DNA from: Paraburkholderia silviterrae
GTDB taxonomy: Bacteria; Pseudomonadota; Gammaproteobacteria; Burkholderiales; Burkholderiaceae
Assembly: GCF_004353915.1 (NCBI RefSeq)
Contig: NZ_SMRP01000001.1
Coordinates: 467,342 to 531,341 of the forward strand
Reading direction: 5' to 3'
DNA: 64,000 nucleotides
Both the position numbers and the translations under genes were made by a program. The notes below the pieces were generated by a model. The model saw nothing but the letters and a program-made list of their open reading frames with translations. It had not been told where the DNA came from and did not search any database. Positions 43,789 to 52,354 of the stretch are shown one piece after another; position 1 is the stretch's first letter; each line of letters opens with the position of its first letter.

Positions 43789-46700
43789 ATGCGCTGCGCA
43801 GATTGCGGTTTCGAAAATGCCGCCGGAGCCCATTTCTGCGAGCAATGCGGAATGCGGCTCGCGCGGCTCTGCTCACGGTGCGGCCAGGCGCTGAGCGCGA
43901 GCGCGCGCTTTTGCAATGCATGCGGCGCACCCGCTAGCGGTGCGCCCTCTGGCGATGCGCCCTCTGCCGGTGCCCCCTCTGGCGGCGCGCCCTTTGCCGG
44001 CGCGCCCTCTGGTGATGCCGCTCATGCACCGCCCGCCGCCCCCATTCAATACACACCGCCCCATCTGGCCCAGCGCATTCTCGCCGAGCAGGCCGCGATC
44101 GAAGCGCAGCAAGGCACGGCGGTCGAACGCAAGACGATCACCGCCCTCTTTGCCGACATGGCCGGATCGACCGCGCTGATCCACGAACGGGACCCCGAAG
44201 ATGCCCATCGTCTGATCGCGCCGGTCATCGCGCTCATGATGGAGGCCGTCCATCATTACGAGGGGTTCGTCGCGAAGTCGCTGGGCGACGGCATTCTCGC
44301 CCTCTTCGGCGCGCCAATCGCACACGAGGATCATCCGCAGCGAGCCCTGTATGCGGCGCTGCGCATGCAAGAGACGATGCGCCGGCATGCCGACCGCATT
44401 CGTCTGCAGGAGGGCATTCCTCTGCAGATTCGCGTGGGCATCCACACCGGCGAGGTGGTGGTGCGCTCGGTCCGCAAGGACGACCTGCGCACCGATTACG
44501 ATCCGGTCGGTCACACGATTCACATCGCCTCGCGCATGCAGACGATTGCCGCGCTCTCCTCCGTCCTCGTCAGCGAATCGACCTACCGGCTCACCACAGG
44601 GTATTTCGAGTTCAAGGCGCTGGGCGCCACCCAGATCAAGGGCATTCAGGAGCCGCTGGAAGTCTTTGAGCTGGCCGGTCTTGGCGCATTGCGCACACGC
44701 CTGCAAGTGGCGGCACATCGCGGGCTGGCCCGGTTCGTGGGCCGGGAAGCGGAACTGGAGCGGTTGCACGGCGCGCTCGCTCAGACGACGGCGGGGCACG
44801 GGCAAATCGTTGGCGTGGTGGGCGAAGCGGGAGTCGGGAAGTCGCGTCTGTTCCATGAGTTCAAGGAGCGCTCGCAGCGCGGCTGCCTGATACTCGAGAC
44901 ATACTCGGTCTCGCATGGCAAGGCGTTTCCGTATTTGCCCCTCATCGAGCTCTTGAGGAACTACTTCCAGATCACTGCTCAGGACGACGAACGGCGCAGC
45001 CGCGAGAAAGTCACCGGACGCGTTTTGACGCTCGAGCGTGGTCTCGAAGATCTGCTGCCTTATGTGCTGTATCTGCTGGGCGCCGGTGAGCCGGATTCGC
45101 CGGTCGCGACCATGGACGCCCGCATCCGGCGCGACCGGACCTTCGAGGCGATCAAGCGGCTGATCGAGCGGGAGAGCCAGAACCAGCCGGTTCAACTGCT
45201 GTTCGAGGATTTGCAATGGCTGGACAGCGAGACCGAGGCATTCCTGGCATTCCTTATCGAGCATGTGGCCAGCAAGCGGATCGTCCTGCTGCTGAACTTT
45301 CGGCCCGACTACCGCCCGGGCTGGAGCGACAAGGACAACTACTGCGAGATGCGGCTCGACGCACTCGGGCCGGCCGAAGCGCAAAGCCTGCTCAGCGCGC
45401 TGCTGGGCGATGACCCTGACCTCATGCCGTTGAAGGAGCGCATCCTCGAAAAGACCGAGGGCAACCCCTTCTTCATGGAGGAAGTGGTCCAGACGCTCGT
45501 CGAGGAAGGCGCGCTGCTTGGCGCGCCCGGCCATTGCCGCATTGCGAAGACGCCCGCCGAGTTGCACATTCCCACCACGGTGCATGGTGTGCTGGCCTCC
45601 CGCATGGACCGGCTGCCCGCTGCCGAGAAGACGTTGCTGCAACATCTCGCGATTGTCGGCAAGGAGTTTCCCTGGAGTTTGATCCTCCAGGTGGTCGAGC
45701 AAACGGAAGACGAGTTGCGCCACCTGCTCTCGCGCCTGCAAGTGGCGGAATTTATCTACGAGCGGCCGGCCTTCCCGGAAATCGAATACACCTTCAAGCA
45801 TGCACTGACGCAGGAGGTTGCCGCCAACTCGCTGCTCTCCGAGCAACGCAGTCTGTTGCACGAGCGCACGGCGCAGGCCATCGAAGCGCTCTATGCCGGC
45901 CGGCTCAACGAGTATTGCAGCGAACTGGCGCACCACTACAGTCTCAGCAGCAATGCGCAGAAAGCCGTGGAATACCTGCACCGCGCAGGCCAGCAGGCCG
46001 TCGAGCGCTCGGCCGGGCTCGATGCGATGCGGCACTTCCAGACAGCGCTCGCGCTGCTCGAACGCTTGCCCGACACGCCCGGCCGCGCGCGCCAGGAACT
46101 GGCGCTGCGGCTCTCTATCGGTCCCGCACTGATGGCGGCCCGGGGTTACGCCGCGCCGGAAGTCGAAGCCACATATACGCGCGCGATGGCGCTATGCGAA
46201 CAGATTGGCGATTGCTCGCAGCTCTTTCCCGCACGATTCGGCCTGCGCACTTACTATTCGTTGCGCGCCGATTACGCCACGGCACAGGAGCTGGGTGAAC
46301 GGTTGTTGCGGGTCGCGTGCAATGCGCACGATCCGGATTTGCTGGTCGAAGCGCATAGTGCGTTGGGATCGAGCTCGTTCTTCCAGGGCGATTTCGTCAC
46401 CGCACTCGAGCACCAGGAAAAGATGCGCGCGCTTTACGTGCAGGAGCGGCATCAGGCGCACGCCTATGTCTATGGCATGGATCCCGGCGTGCGCACGTTG
46501 AGCATTGCTTCGTGGACCCAATGGTATCTGGGCTTTCCCGATCAGGCCAGCGAGCGAAGCCGGCAGGCCCTCACGCTCGCGCGCAAGATCTCCCAGCCGT
46601 TCGGTCTCGCGTTCGCGCTGGTCTCCGCGGCCATGCTGCATCTGTTCCGGCAAGAGCCCAGACTGGCGCAGGAATTCACCGAAGCGGCAATCACGCTATC

Positions 46701-47283
46701 GGACGAACAGGGATTTCCGTACTACCTGGCCTGGGCGACGATCCTGCGCGGCTCGTCGCTCGCCGAGCAGGGCAACCCGGACGACGGCATCGAACAGATG
46801 AAGCAAGGGCTCGCGGCGTACCTGGCGACCGGTGCGAAGCTTTCGCACTCCTATTATCTGGGTCTGCTTGCCACGGCCTGCGGGCGCAATGGGCACGTGC
46901 GCGAGGGACTCGATGCGCTGGCCGACGCGCTGGCCATCGTCGAGAAAACAGGCGAGCATTTCCACGAAGCGGAACTGTATCGGATCAAGGGAGAACTCCT
47001 CCTTGAGCGAGCGGGCGATCGAACCTGCGATGACCAGGACCCGCAACAGGCCGAAGCCTGCTTTCAGAAAGCCCTCGCAATCGCGGCCGGCCAACGCGCG
47101 ACGTCGCTGCAGTTGCGTGCCGCGCTGAGCCTGGCACGGCTGTGGCGCACCCAGGGCAAGACGGGCGAAGCCGGCCAGATGCTGAGCCGCGTGTACGAGG
47201 CCTTCTCCGAAGGCGCGGATACGGCGGACTTGCGGCAAGCGAAGGCGTTGCTGGGCGACATGGCGGCAGTGAGAAGCACCTGA
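43789..47283 (+). CDS. Zinc-ribbon/class III cyclase/AAA ATPase/TPR signalling protein
   Basis: This 1164-residue protein has two N-terminal zinc ribbons (Cys 3, 6, 17, 20 and 28, 31, 42, 45) and a Gly-Ala-Pro-Ser linker of six 5-residue repeats. A class III adenylate/guanylate cyclase domain (about 115-295) follows, with metal Asp123 (FADMAGST) and Asp167 (KSLGDGIL). Next comes an AAA/STAND-type ATPase with P-loop GEAGVGKS (345-352) and Walker B LLFEDLQWLDSE, then TPR-like helical repeats to the end. The transition-state Asn of active cyclases appears to be His (IHIASR), so catalytic output is uncertain. Start chosen at 43789 (GAGAGGCGAT upstream, begins MRCADCG); ATG 43732 is possible. Confidence 0.88.
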   Translation: MRCADCGFENAAGAHFCEQCGMRLARLCSRCGQALSASARFCNACGAPASGAPSGDAPSAGAPSGGAPFAGAPSGDAAHAPPAAPIQYTPPHLAQRILAEQAAIEAQQGTAVERKTITALFADMAGSTALIHERDPEDAHRLIAPVIALMMEAVHHYEGFVAKSLGDGILALFGAPIAHEDHPQRALYAALRMQETMRRHADRIRLQEGIPLQIRVGIHTGEVVVRSVRKDDLRTDYDPVGHTIHIASRMQTIAALSSVLVSESTYRLTTGYFEFKALGATQIKGIQEPLEVFELAGLGALRTRLQVAAHRGLARFVGREAELERLHGALAQTTAGHGQIVGVVGEAGVGKSRLFHEFKERSQRGCLILETYSVSHGKAFPYLPLIELLRNYFQITAQDDERRSREKVTGRVLTLERGLEDLLPYVLYLLGAGEPDSPVATMDARIRRDRTFEAIKRLIERESQNQPVQLLFEDLQWLDSETEAFLAFLIEHVASKRIVLLLNFRPDYRPGWSDKDNYCEMRLDALGPAEAQSLLSALLGDDPDLMPLKERILEKTEGNPFFMEEVVQTLVEEGALLGAPGHCRIAKTPAELHIPTTVHGVLASRMDRLPAAEKTLLQHLAIVGKEFPWSLILQVVEQTEDELRHLLSRLQVAEFIYERPAFPEIEYTFKHALTQEVAANSLLSEQRSLLHERTAQAIEALYAGRLNEYCSELAHHYSLSSNAQKAVEYLHRAGQQAVERSAGLDAMRHFQTALALLERLPDTPGRARQELALRLSIGPALMAARGYAAPEVEATYTRAMALCEQIGDCSQLFPARFGLRTYYSLRADYATAQELGERLLRVACNAHDPDLLVEAHSALGSSSFFQGDFVTALEHQEKMRALYVQERHQAHAYVYGMDPGVRTLSIASWTQWYLGFPDQASERSRQALTLARKISQPFGLAFALVSAAMLHLFRQEPRLAQEFTEAAITLSDEQGFPYYLAWATILRGSSLAEQGNPDDGIEQMKQGLAAYLATGAKLSHSYYLGLLATACGRNGHVREGLDALADALAIVEKTGEHFHEAELYRIKGELLLERAGDRTCDDQDPQQAEACFQKALAIAAGQRATSLQLRAALSLARLWRTQGKTGEAGQMLSRVYEAFSEGADTADLRQAKALLGDMAAVRST
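43926..44015 (+). repeat. Six 15-bp tandem repeats encoding the GAPSG linker
   Basis: Units of 15 bp (consensus TGCGCCCTCTGGCGG) begin at 43926, 43941, 43956, 43971, 43986 and 44001. Each encodes about five residues of the Ala/Pro/Ser/Gly linker between zinc ribbons and cyclase domain. In-frame units mean copy number can vary between strains without breaking the gene. Confidence 0.85.
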
Positions 47284-47350
47284 TGCAAGCCGGCCTCGGC
47301 CAATGAGCACCGGGCGCGGGTTGGCAAGCCGCCGCGCAATTGAACGGTCC

Positions 47351-47368
47351 GCGCGGCCAGCGCCGCGC
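47351..47368. terminator. GC hairpin between convergent genes
   Basis: GCGCGGC-CAGC-GCCGCGC, a perfect 7-bp stem, lies between the cyclase-ATPase gene and the convergent AraC gene. Without a T-run it is at best a weak terminator. Confidence 0.35.
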
Positions 47369-47396
47369 GCGATGGGCGGGCAGATCGCGACGCCCT

Positions 47397-48320
47397 TCAG
47401 CGACGCTGCTCCATGCGATAGCGGCCCGGACTGATGCCGGTTGCGCGCTTGAACGCAATGCTGAAGGCCGTGTCCGACAGGTACCCAATGCGTACGGCAA
47501 TCGACATCAGCGATTCTTCGGAGTCCTTAAGCGCCGTCATTGCAATCGCCATCCGCCATCGATGGAGGTAAGCGAGCGGCGCACTGCCCACCATGGAGCG
47601 GAACCGCGACGCGAATGCCGTGCGCGACATCCCGACGCCTGAGGCCAGCGACTCAATCGTCCAGCGCTGGTCAGGCGAGCCGTGCATCATCGAGAGCGCC
47701 GAGCCGACCCTGGCGTCCGATAACGCCTTGAGCCAGCCCCCCGCATGCTCGCCGCCGGCCATGTAGGCGCGCAACGCCTGCACGAGGACCAGCGTCGCGA
47801 GACTCGTCTTCACCACGTCCGAGCCCGGCGCCGGATCGCCGGTTTCCAGCTTCAGCAGCGCAAGCACATGGGAAAGCGCATGTGCCGCCACATCGGCGGC
47901 GCGCAAATGAATGAGCGGTGGCAAGTTCCCCAGCAGCGTGCTCGTCACGTCGTTTTCGAAAATGAAGCGCCCGCTCGCGAGACTGACGGGCGCGACTCTC
48001 CCGGGCCCACGAAATCGCACGACGCCGTCCGCGCCGCGAATCGACCGGTAAGTTGCAGGGCCATCGCGCGGCGCACGCCCCGGCACGCTCGCCGAGCAGA
48101 ACGGTTGTCCGTTCGTCAGCAGATAGACGTCCCCTTCTTCGATCGGGCGGTAGTCCGCCTCTTGCGCCATCCGCAGATAAAGCCGCCCGCGCAGCACGGT
48201 GCCGAACTTCATGTGCTGATACGCGGGAAACCGGAAGGCCCATGCCCCCTCGCCCTCGAAGCGGGACGAGAGGCCGCTGCGCACCTTCAGCAAGGAGAGG
48301 ACTTCGGATAAGGCATCCAT
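47397..48320 (-). CDS. AraC-family transcriptional regulator
   Basis: This 307-residue regulator has an N-terminal cupin-type sensor (GEGAWAFRFPAYQHMKFGTVLRGRLYLRM and EEGDVYLLTNGQPFCSAS) and a C-terminal double helix-turn-helix (WTIESLASGVGMSRTAFASRFRSMVGSAPLAYLHRWRM and LMSIAVRIGYLSDTAFSIAFKRATGISPGRYR). This architecture is common among AraC proteins that control adjacent oxidoreductase genes. It is divergent from two MDR-family oxidoreductase genes, its probable targets. Confidence 0.92.
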   Translation of the reverse strand: MDALSEVLSLLKVRSGLSSRFEGEGAWAFRFPAYQHMKFGTVLRGRLYLRMAQEADYRPIEEGDVYLLTNGQPFCSASVPGRAPRDGPATYRSIRGADGVVRFRGPGRVAPVSLASGRFIFENDVTSTLLGNLPPLIHLRAADVAAHALSHVLALLKLETGDPAPGSDVVKTSLATLVLVQALRAYMAGGEHAGGWLKALSDARVGSALSMMHGSPDQRWTIESLASGVGMSRTAFASRFRSMVGSAPLAYLHRWRMAIAMTALKDSEESLMSIAVRIGYLSDTAFSIAFKRATGISPGRYRMEQRR

Positions 48321-48445
48321 AAATGTACGATCGATAAGAAATTCCGGCCAATTGATTATAGGAAGTTCCAGTTCCGTGCGCGAAGATCATACCGCTGCCG
48401 CTGCATCCGCGCACGCGGCCGATTTTCATCAAACGGAAGCCAGCC

Positions 48446-49597
48446 ATGTCGACGCCCACAGGTCTTGCTAGCAGGAATTTCGTTCTACCCGATCACTTTC
48501 GCCAATGGGTCGTGAAAGGCAGTCTCGCCAGCGGCGCCTTGCACGAGCAGAACTTCGCGCAGCGCGTCGTGCCCATGCCGCAGCTGGAAGATGGCGAAGC
48601 GCTCGTGCGCGTCATGCTGATCAATGTTCACGCAGCAACGCGCATGCGGATCGCGCGCGGACTCATTGCGCAAGGCGCCACCGACCCGAATAACTACGCG
48701 TGCGCGCGCGTCGTGCGCTCGCGAGACCCGGCGTTCGCCGTCGGCGATGTCATCGCGTGCCAGGCGGGCTGGCAGGAATACCAGATCGTGCGCAGCCGCG
48801 ATCTGCCAGTGGGATTCAGCGAGCCCGACGAACTGGTGAAAGCGCTGAACGGCACGCGCTCCCCCTGGACCTATGTATTCCGCCCGGCGCTAGCGCGCAT
48901 GTGGCCACCGCAAGTGCTCATGGAGATCTTCGGCACCTCGGGCATGACGGCGTGGTTCGGCATGCGCCAGTACGGCCCGTTGATGCCGCGCGACACGGTA
49001 GCCGTAGCGGCTGCAACGGGCGCCGTCGGGTCGATCGTTGCCCAGCTCGCGAAGGCCGCTGGATGCCGGGTGGTCGGCTTCGCGGGCGGCCCCGAACGCT
49101 GTCGATGGGTGCTGGAGCATCTGGGTATCGACGCGTGCCTCGACTACACCGCCAATGACTTCGACGCCGCATTGCTGAGCGCCTTTCCCGAAGGGATCGA
49201 CGTGTTCTCGGATGGCGTGGGCGGCACCTTGACCGAGCGCGTGGTGCCGCGCATGAACCGCCATGCGCGTCTCTTTTCATATGGATCCGCTGCTGCTTCG
49301 TACGCCGAAGAAGTCGGCAACACGCCAGCTCACAAGCCGACGTTGCGCGAAGTGTTCGGCATCAACGCCACCGTGGAAGGCATGCTGCGCGAGCGTCACG
49401 TCCATTCCGGCGCGTGGACGGTCGACAGTTTCTATCACGATCGGCTCCGTGCGGAAGACGAACTTTCGCGCTTGATGCGCATGGGTCTGATTCGCTCGCA
49501 CAGCCGCGCGGTGCGGGGATTCGAGCGGCTGCCCGAGGCGATCGCCGATCAGTACCGCCAGCGCGGAACCGGAAAACTGCAGATTGCATTCGAATGA
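48446..49597 (+). CDS. MDR-superfamily NADP-dependent oxidoreductase
   Basis: This 383-residue protein resembles the PTGR/CurA-like branch of medium-chain reductases, which reduce activated double bonds with NADPH. The nucleotide-binding motif is VAAATGAVGSIVAQLAKAAGCRVVGFAGG, and FGTSGMTAWFGMRQYGPLMPRDTV and DVFSDGVGGTLTERVVPRMNRHARLFSYGSAA follow it. No zinc ligands are seen. It is the first gene divergent from the AraC regulator and lies 10 bp before a second MDR gene. Confidence 0.88.
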   Translation: MSTPTGLASRNFVLPDHFRQWVVKGSLASGALHEQNFAQRVVPMPQLEDGEALVRVMLINVHAATRMRIARGLIAQGATDPNNYACARVVRSRDPAFAVGDVIACQAGWQEYQIVRSRDLPVGFSEPDELVKALNGTRSPWTYVFRPALARMWPPQVLMEIFGTSGMTAWFGMRQYGPLMPRDTVAVAAATGAVGSIVAQLAKAAGCRVVGFAGGPERCRWVLEHLGIDACLDYTANDFDAALLSAFPEGIDVFSDGVGGTLTERVVPRMNRHARLFSYGSAAASYAEEVGNTPAHKPTLREVFGINATVEGMLRERHVHSGAWTVDSFYHDRLRAEDELSRLMRMGLIRSHSRAVRGFERLPEAIADQYRQRGTGKLQIAFE

Positions 49598-49607
49598 GGT
49601 GCGCACC

Positions 49608-50684
49608 ATGAAAGCCTGGCAACTCAGCCGCCTCGGCGGCGTGCTGAAACTCGTAGACCTGCCAACGCCCGAGGCGCGGCCAGGCAGCGTCGTCGTCAGG
49701 ATGCAGACGTCGGCTGTGATGTCGTATATGCGCCAGTACGTCGCCGGCGAACTGCCCGTCTATCACGCCCCGGATCGGCCATTCATCCCCGGCGGCAACG
49801 GCGTTGGAATCGTGCACTCGGTCGGCAAGGACGTGTGGCACTTGAAGCCCGGCCAGCGTGTCGTGATTTCATCGCATTTCGTGTCCGGCGAGAACGTTAG
49901 CAATCCTGCACAGATGCTGATCGGCGTGACCGCCTCGGGCGCAGCCGGTCACGCGATGCAATCCGACTGGCCGGACGGCACGCTGGCCGAATATGCGTTG
50001 CTGCCGGCCTCGACATTGACCCCAGCCGATGCAGCCGCGAATTTCGATGCCACACAACTCGCACTTTTCGCGCGCTTCGTCGTGCCTTTCGGTGGCCTGT
50101 TGCGCGGGCGGCTTGCGGCGGGCGAAACGGTCGCCGTATCCGGCGCGACGGGCGCATACGGCAGCGCGGCTGCATTGCTGGCCGTGGCGCTCGGAGCGAG
50201 CCGGGTCGTCGCGATCGGGCGCAACGCGAAGGCGCTGCAGGCGCTTGCCGGATACGGCGGCGGCCGGATCGTGCCGGTCGCGGTCACGGGCGAAGCCGCA
50301 CGCGACGTGGAGGCGATTCGCGACGCAGCACGGGGACCCGTCGACCTCGCCTTCGATATGGTCGGCAACGCGCGAGACCCGAACATGACACTTGCGGCGC
50401 TGCGCAGCCTCGCGCGCGAAGGACGGCTCGTGCTGATGGGAAGCATGGCGGTGGATCTACCGCTTCCGTACACCGAGGTCATGCTCAACGGCTGGGAAAT
50501 CATGGGCCAGTTCATGTATCCGCGCGATGCCTTCAGGCGCTTGCTTGCGCTGGCTGGCACCGGTGCGCTGGAATCTGGCGCACTGCGCCCGGTCATCTTC
50601 GGCATGACCGGGCTTCAAGCCGCCATCGAACGTGCGGCCAGCGCCTCGGGACTCGAATGCGTGGTGATCGATCACGAGGGGTGA
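49608..50684 (+). CDS. MDR-superfamily alcohol dehydrogenase-like protein
   Basis: This 358-residue MDR protein has VVVRMQTSAVMSYMRQYVAGELP, FIPGGNGVGIVHSVGKDVWHLKPGQRVV and the nucleotide motif VAVSGATGAYGSAAALLAVALGASRVVAIGR. It lacks the catalytic Cys/His zinc site and the four-Cys structural lobe, so it is probably a zinc-independent reductase. The ATG at 49608 lies 10 bp past the preceding gene's stop with GAGG in the junction; both genes form one operon under the AraC regulator. Confidence 0.88.
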   Translation: MKAWQLSRLGGVLKLVDLPTPEARPGSVVVRMQTSAVMSYMRQYVAGELPVYHAPDRPFIPGGNGVGIVHSVGKDVWHLKPGQRVVISSHFVSGENVSNPAQMLIGVTASGAAGHAMQSDWPDGTLAEYALLPASTLTPADAAANFDATQLALFARFVVPFGGLLRGRLAAGETVAVSGATGAYGSAAALLAVALGASRVVAIGRNAKALQALAGYGGGRIVPVAVTGEAARDVEAIRDAARGPVDLAFDMVGNARDPNMTLAALRSLAREGRLVLMGSMAVDLPLPYTEVMLNGWEIMGQFMYPRDAFRRLLALAGTGALESGALRPVIFGMTGLQAAIERAASASGLECVVIDHEG

Positions 50685-50797
50685 GGTCCGTGCACCCCGG
50701 GCAGGCACGGCCACTGCAATGCCGATGCCGGTCGCCACCAGCGCTTCGCCGATCGGGCCGGTCACCACGGACAACATGTATCAGCGGTCACAAGGTG

Positions 50798-50809
50798 TTA
50801 CACGTGTAA
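50798..50809. promoter_or_regulatory. 12-bp perfect palindrome upstream of a small lipoprotein gene
   Basis: TTACACGTGTAA lies in an AT-richer patch 123 bp ahead of the lipoprotein start. A perfect palindrome of this size suits a TetR-, MarR- or GntR-like operator; no dedicated regulator gene adjoins it. Confidence 0.45.
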
Positions 50810-50932
50810 AGATGTGCGAAACGCAATCCCGAAATTCGTGCACTACACTTCGATCGTCCTGTCGGATAACGGCTCCCCGCCACTGGCGTAGCCCGGTTTC
50901 TCTACTCCCTCACTTTGGTCGGACGCAAGTCG

Positions 50933-51103
50933 ATGATTCGGACCCTCGTCACCCTCTCCCTGATTAGCGGCCTGTGTGGTTGCATCGTCGCACCGCCCTA
51001 TGGCTACGCGCCCGCGCCGGGCTACTACGCCGGCTATGCACCTGGCTATTACGCGGCACCATCGGTCAGCATCGGTATCGGCGGCGTCTTCCGCGTGCAT
51101 TGA
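50933..51103 (+). CDS. Small Tyr/Gly/Pro-rich lipoprotein
   Basis: This 56-residue protein has a lipoprotein signal MIRTLVTLSLISGLCGC (modified Cys near 17) and a short mature part rich in Tyr, Gly, Pro and Ala (YGYAPAPGYYAGYAPGYYA), ending SIGIGGVFRVH. Similar small PxYY-type lipoproteins are frequent in Burkholderiales; function unknown. The ATG at 50933 is preferred over a TTG at 50915. Confidence 0.7.
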   Translation: MIRTLVTLSLISGLCGCIVAPPYGYAPAPGYYAGYAPGYYAAPSVSIGIGGVFRVH

Positions 51104-51194
51104 CCGCCTGTGATCGAGGCGCCAGCGGCGCCCGCTCGAATTGCGGGTCGTCGCTCGCGCGTCATGAGCCTTGGACGCGGCGCTGCACCGTCGT

Positions 51195-52331
51195 TTAGAA
51201 AGAGTGCGTCATGCCGATGCGCGCCACCACCTGGTGCGAATTCGACGACGGGCTTGCAGCGCCGGGAATGAACGCCGTATCGAGCGGCGTGCCCGTACTG
51301 CCTCCGCTCAGCTTCTGGTACACCAGTTGGGCATAGATGCCCGTGCGCGTGGACAACAGGTATTCGCCCATTAACCCGAACTGATTCCAGTGCAGCGCGC
51401 TTTCGGCGCCATCGCGCTTCAGATGCGCCATCGTGTACGTGTACATGCCGCCAACGGAAAGATCGGGGCGAATGTCGTACTTCACGTTGAATTCCACGTT
51501 GTCGAAACGCAGGCCCGCGTTGCCCAGCCCCAGATCGCCGAGATAGACCGACGACGTCGGCTGCTTTATGTTCACATGCGTGTAAACGGCGCCCAACGTT
51601 GCGGGTCCGGCTCCGTAGCTCGCACCGATTCCGTAGATCTTCTGGTTGGCCGCAGCGAAGCTCAGATCGTCCAACGCCACGGCACCTGCCGACGTCGCGC
51701 CTGCATTCGAGAGGTCTTCATAAACGGCGCCGATCGAAAACGTCGCATAGCTGTACTTGAGGCCGGCACTGTACATGCGATTGCCCGCGAATGCGCCCGC
51801 CTGATTGCTGAATCCGTACATCCCCGTGGCCGAAAAGCCGCCGTATGCATTGCTCGCATATTTGATCGCATTGTTCGCATGAAACGTGGCATCGGTATTG
51901 TCGTTATCGAGCGGATGCGAGAACAGGTAGCCACCCCAGTTGCCGTTCGCCGTCATCAGGCCGATGACATCGGTAACGGAATCGAACTGGCGTCCGAACG
52001 TGATCGTCCCGAACGTATCGGACTGCAACCCGACATACGACTGATAACCGAACAGACGCCCACTGTAATAAGCGCTACCGTTGTCCAGCATGAAGCCGCT
52101 TTCGAGGTCGAAGATCGCGTGCAGCCCGCCACCGAGATCTTCGCTGCCCTTCAGTCCCCATCGGCTCGTCGCCAGATCGACACTCGACGTCTGCCACGCC
52201 GTGTGGCCGCCCGCATTGTTCGTGAAATTGAGACCTTCGTCCAGCACGCCGAACAGCGTGACACTGCTTTGCGCATGAGCGGCGGCGGACGCGAACAGCA
52301 GTCCCGCTGCCAGAGCCATCTTGGCATTCAT
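51195..52331 (-). CDS. General porin (Gram-negative porin family)
   Basis: This 378-residue outer-membrane porin has a signal peptide MNAKMALAAGLLFASAAAHA before QSSVTLFGVLDEGLNFTNNA. It has SRWGLKGSEDLGGGLHAIFDLESGF and FSHPLDNDNTDATFHANNAIKYAS barrel segments, and a C-terminal ARIGMTHSF ending in Phe. It starts 24 bp after the aldehyde dehydrogenase stop, so it is the third gene of a puuD-puuC-porin unit and may serve uptake of the same substrate. Confidence 0.95.
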   Translation of the reverse strand: MNAKMALAAGLLFASAAAHAQSSVTLFGVLDEGLNFTNNAGGHTAWQTSSVDLATSRWGLKGSEDLGGGLHAIFDLESGFMLDNGSAYYSGRLFGYQSYVGLQSDTFGTITFGRQFDSVTDVIGLMTANGNWGGYLFSHPLDNDNTDATFHANNAIKYASNAYGGFSATGMYGFSNQAGAFAGNRMYSAGLKYSYATFSIGAVYEDLSNAGATSAGAVALDDLSFAAANQKIYGIGASYGAGPATLGAVYTHVNIKQPTSSVYLGDLGLGNAGLRFDNVEFNVKYDIRPDLSVGGMYTYTMAHLKRDGAESALHWNQFGLMGEYLLSTRTGIYAQLVYQKLSGGSTGTPLDTAFIPGAASPSSNSHQVVARIGMTHSF

Positions 52332-52354
52332 GTCGTTTCTCTCCAGGGTTTGAA

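Noticed and set aside
43873..46035. 720-codon minus-strand ORF inside the cyclase-ATPase gene
   Set aside because: No motif and no ribosome site; fully antisense to the multi-domain gene.
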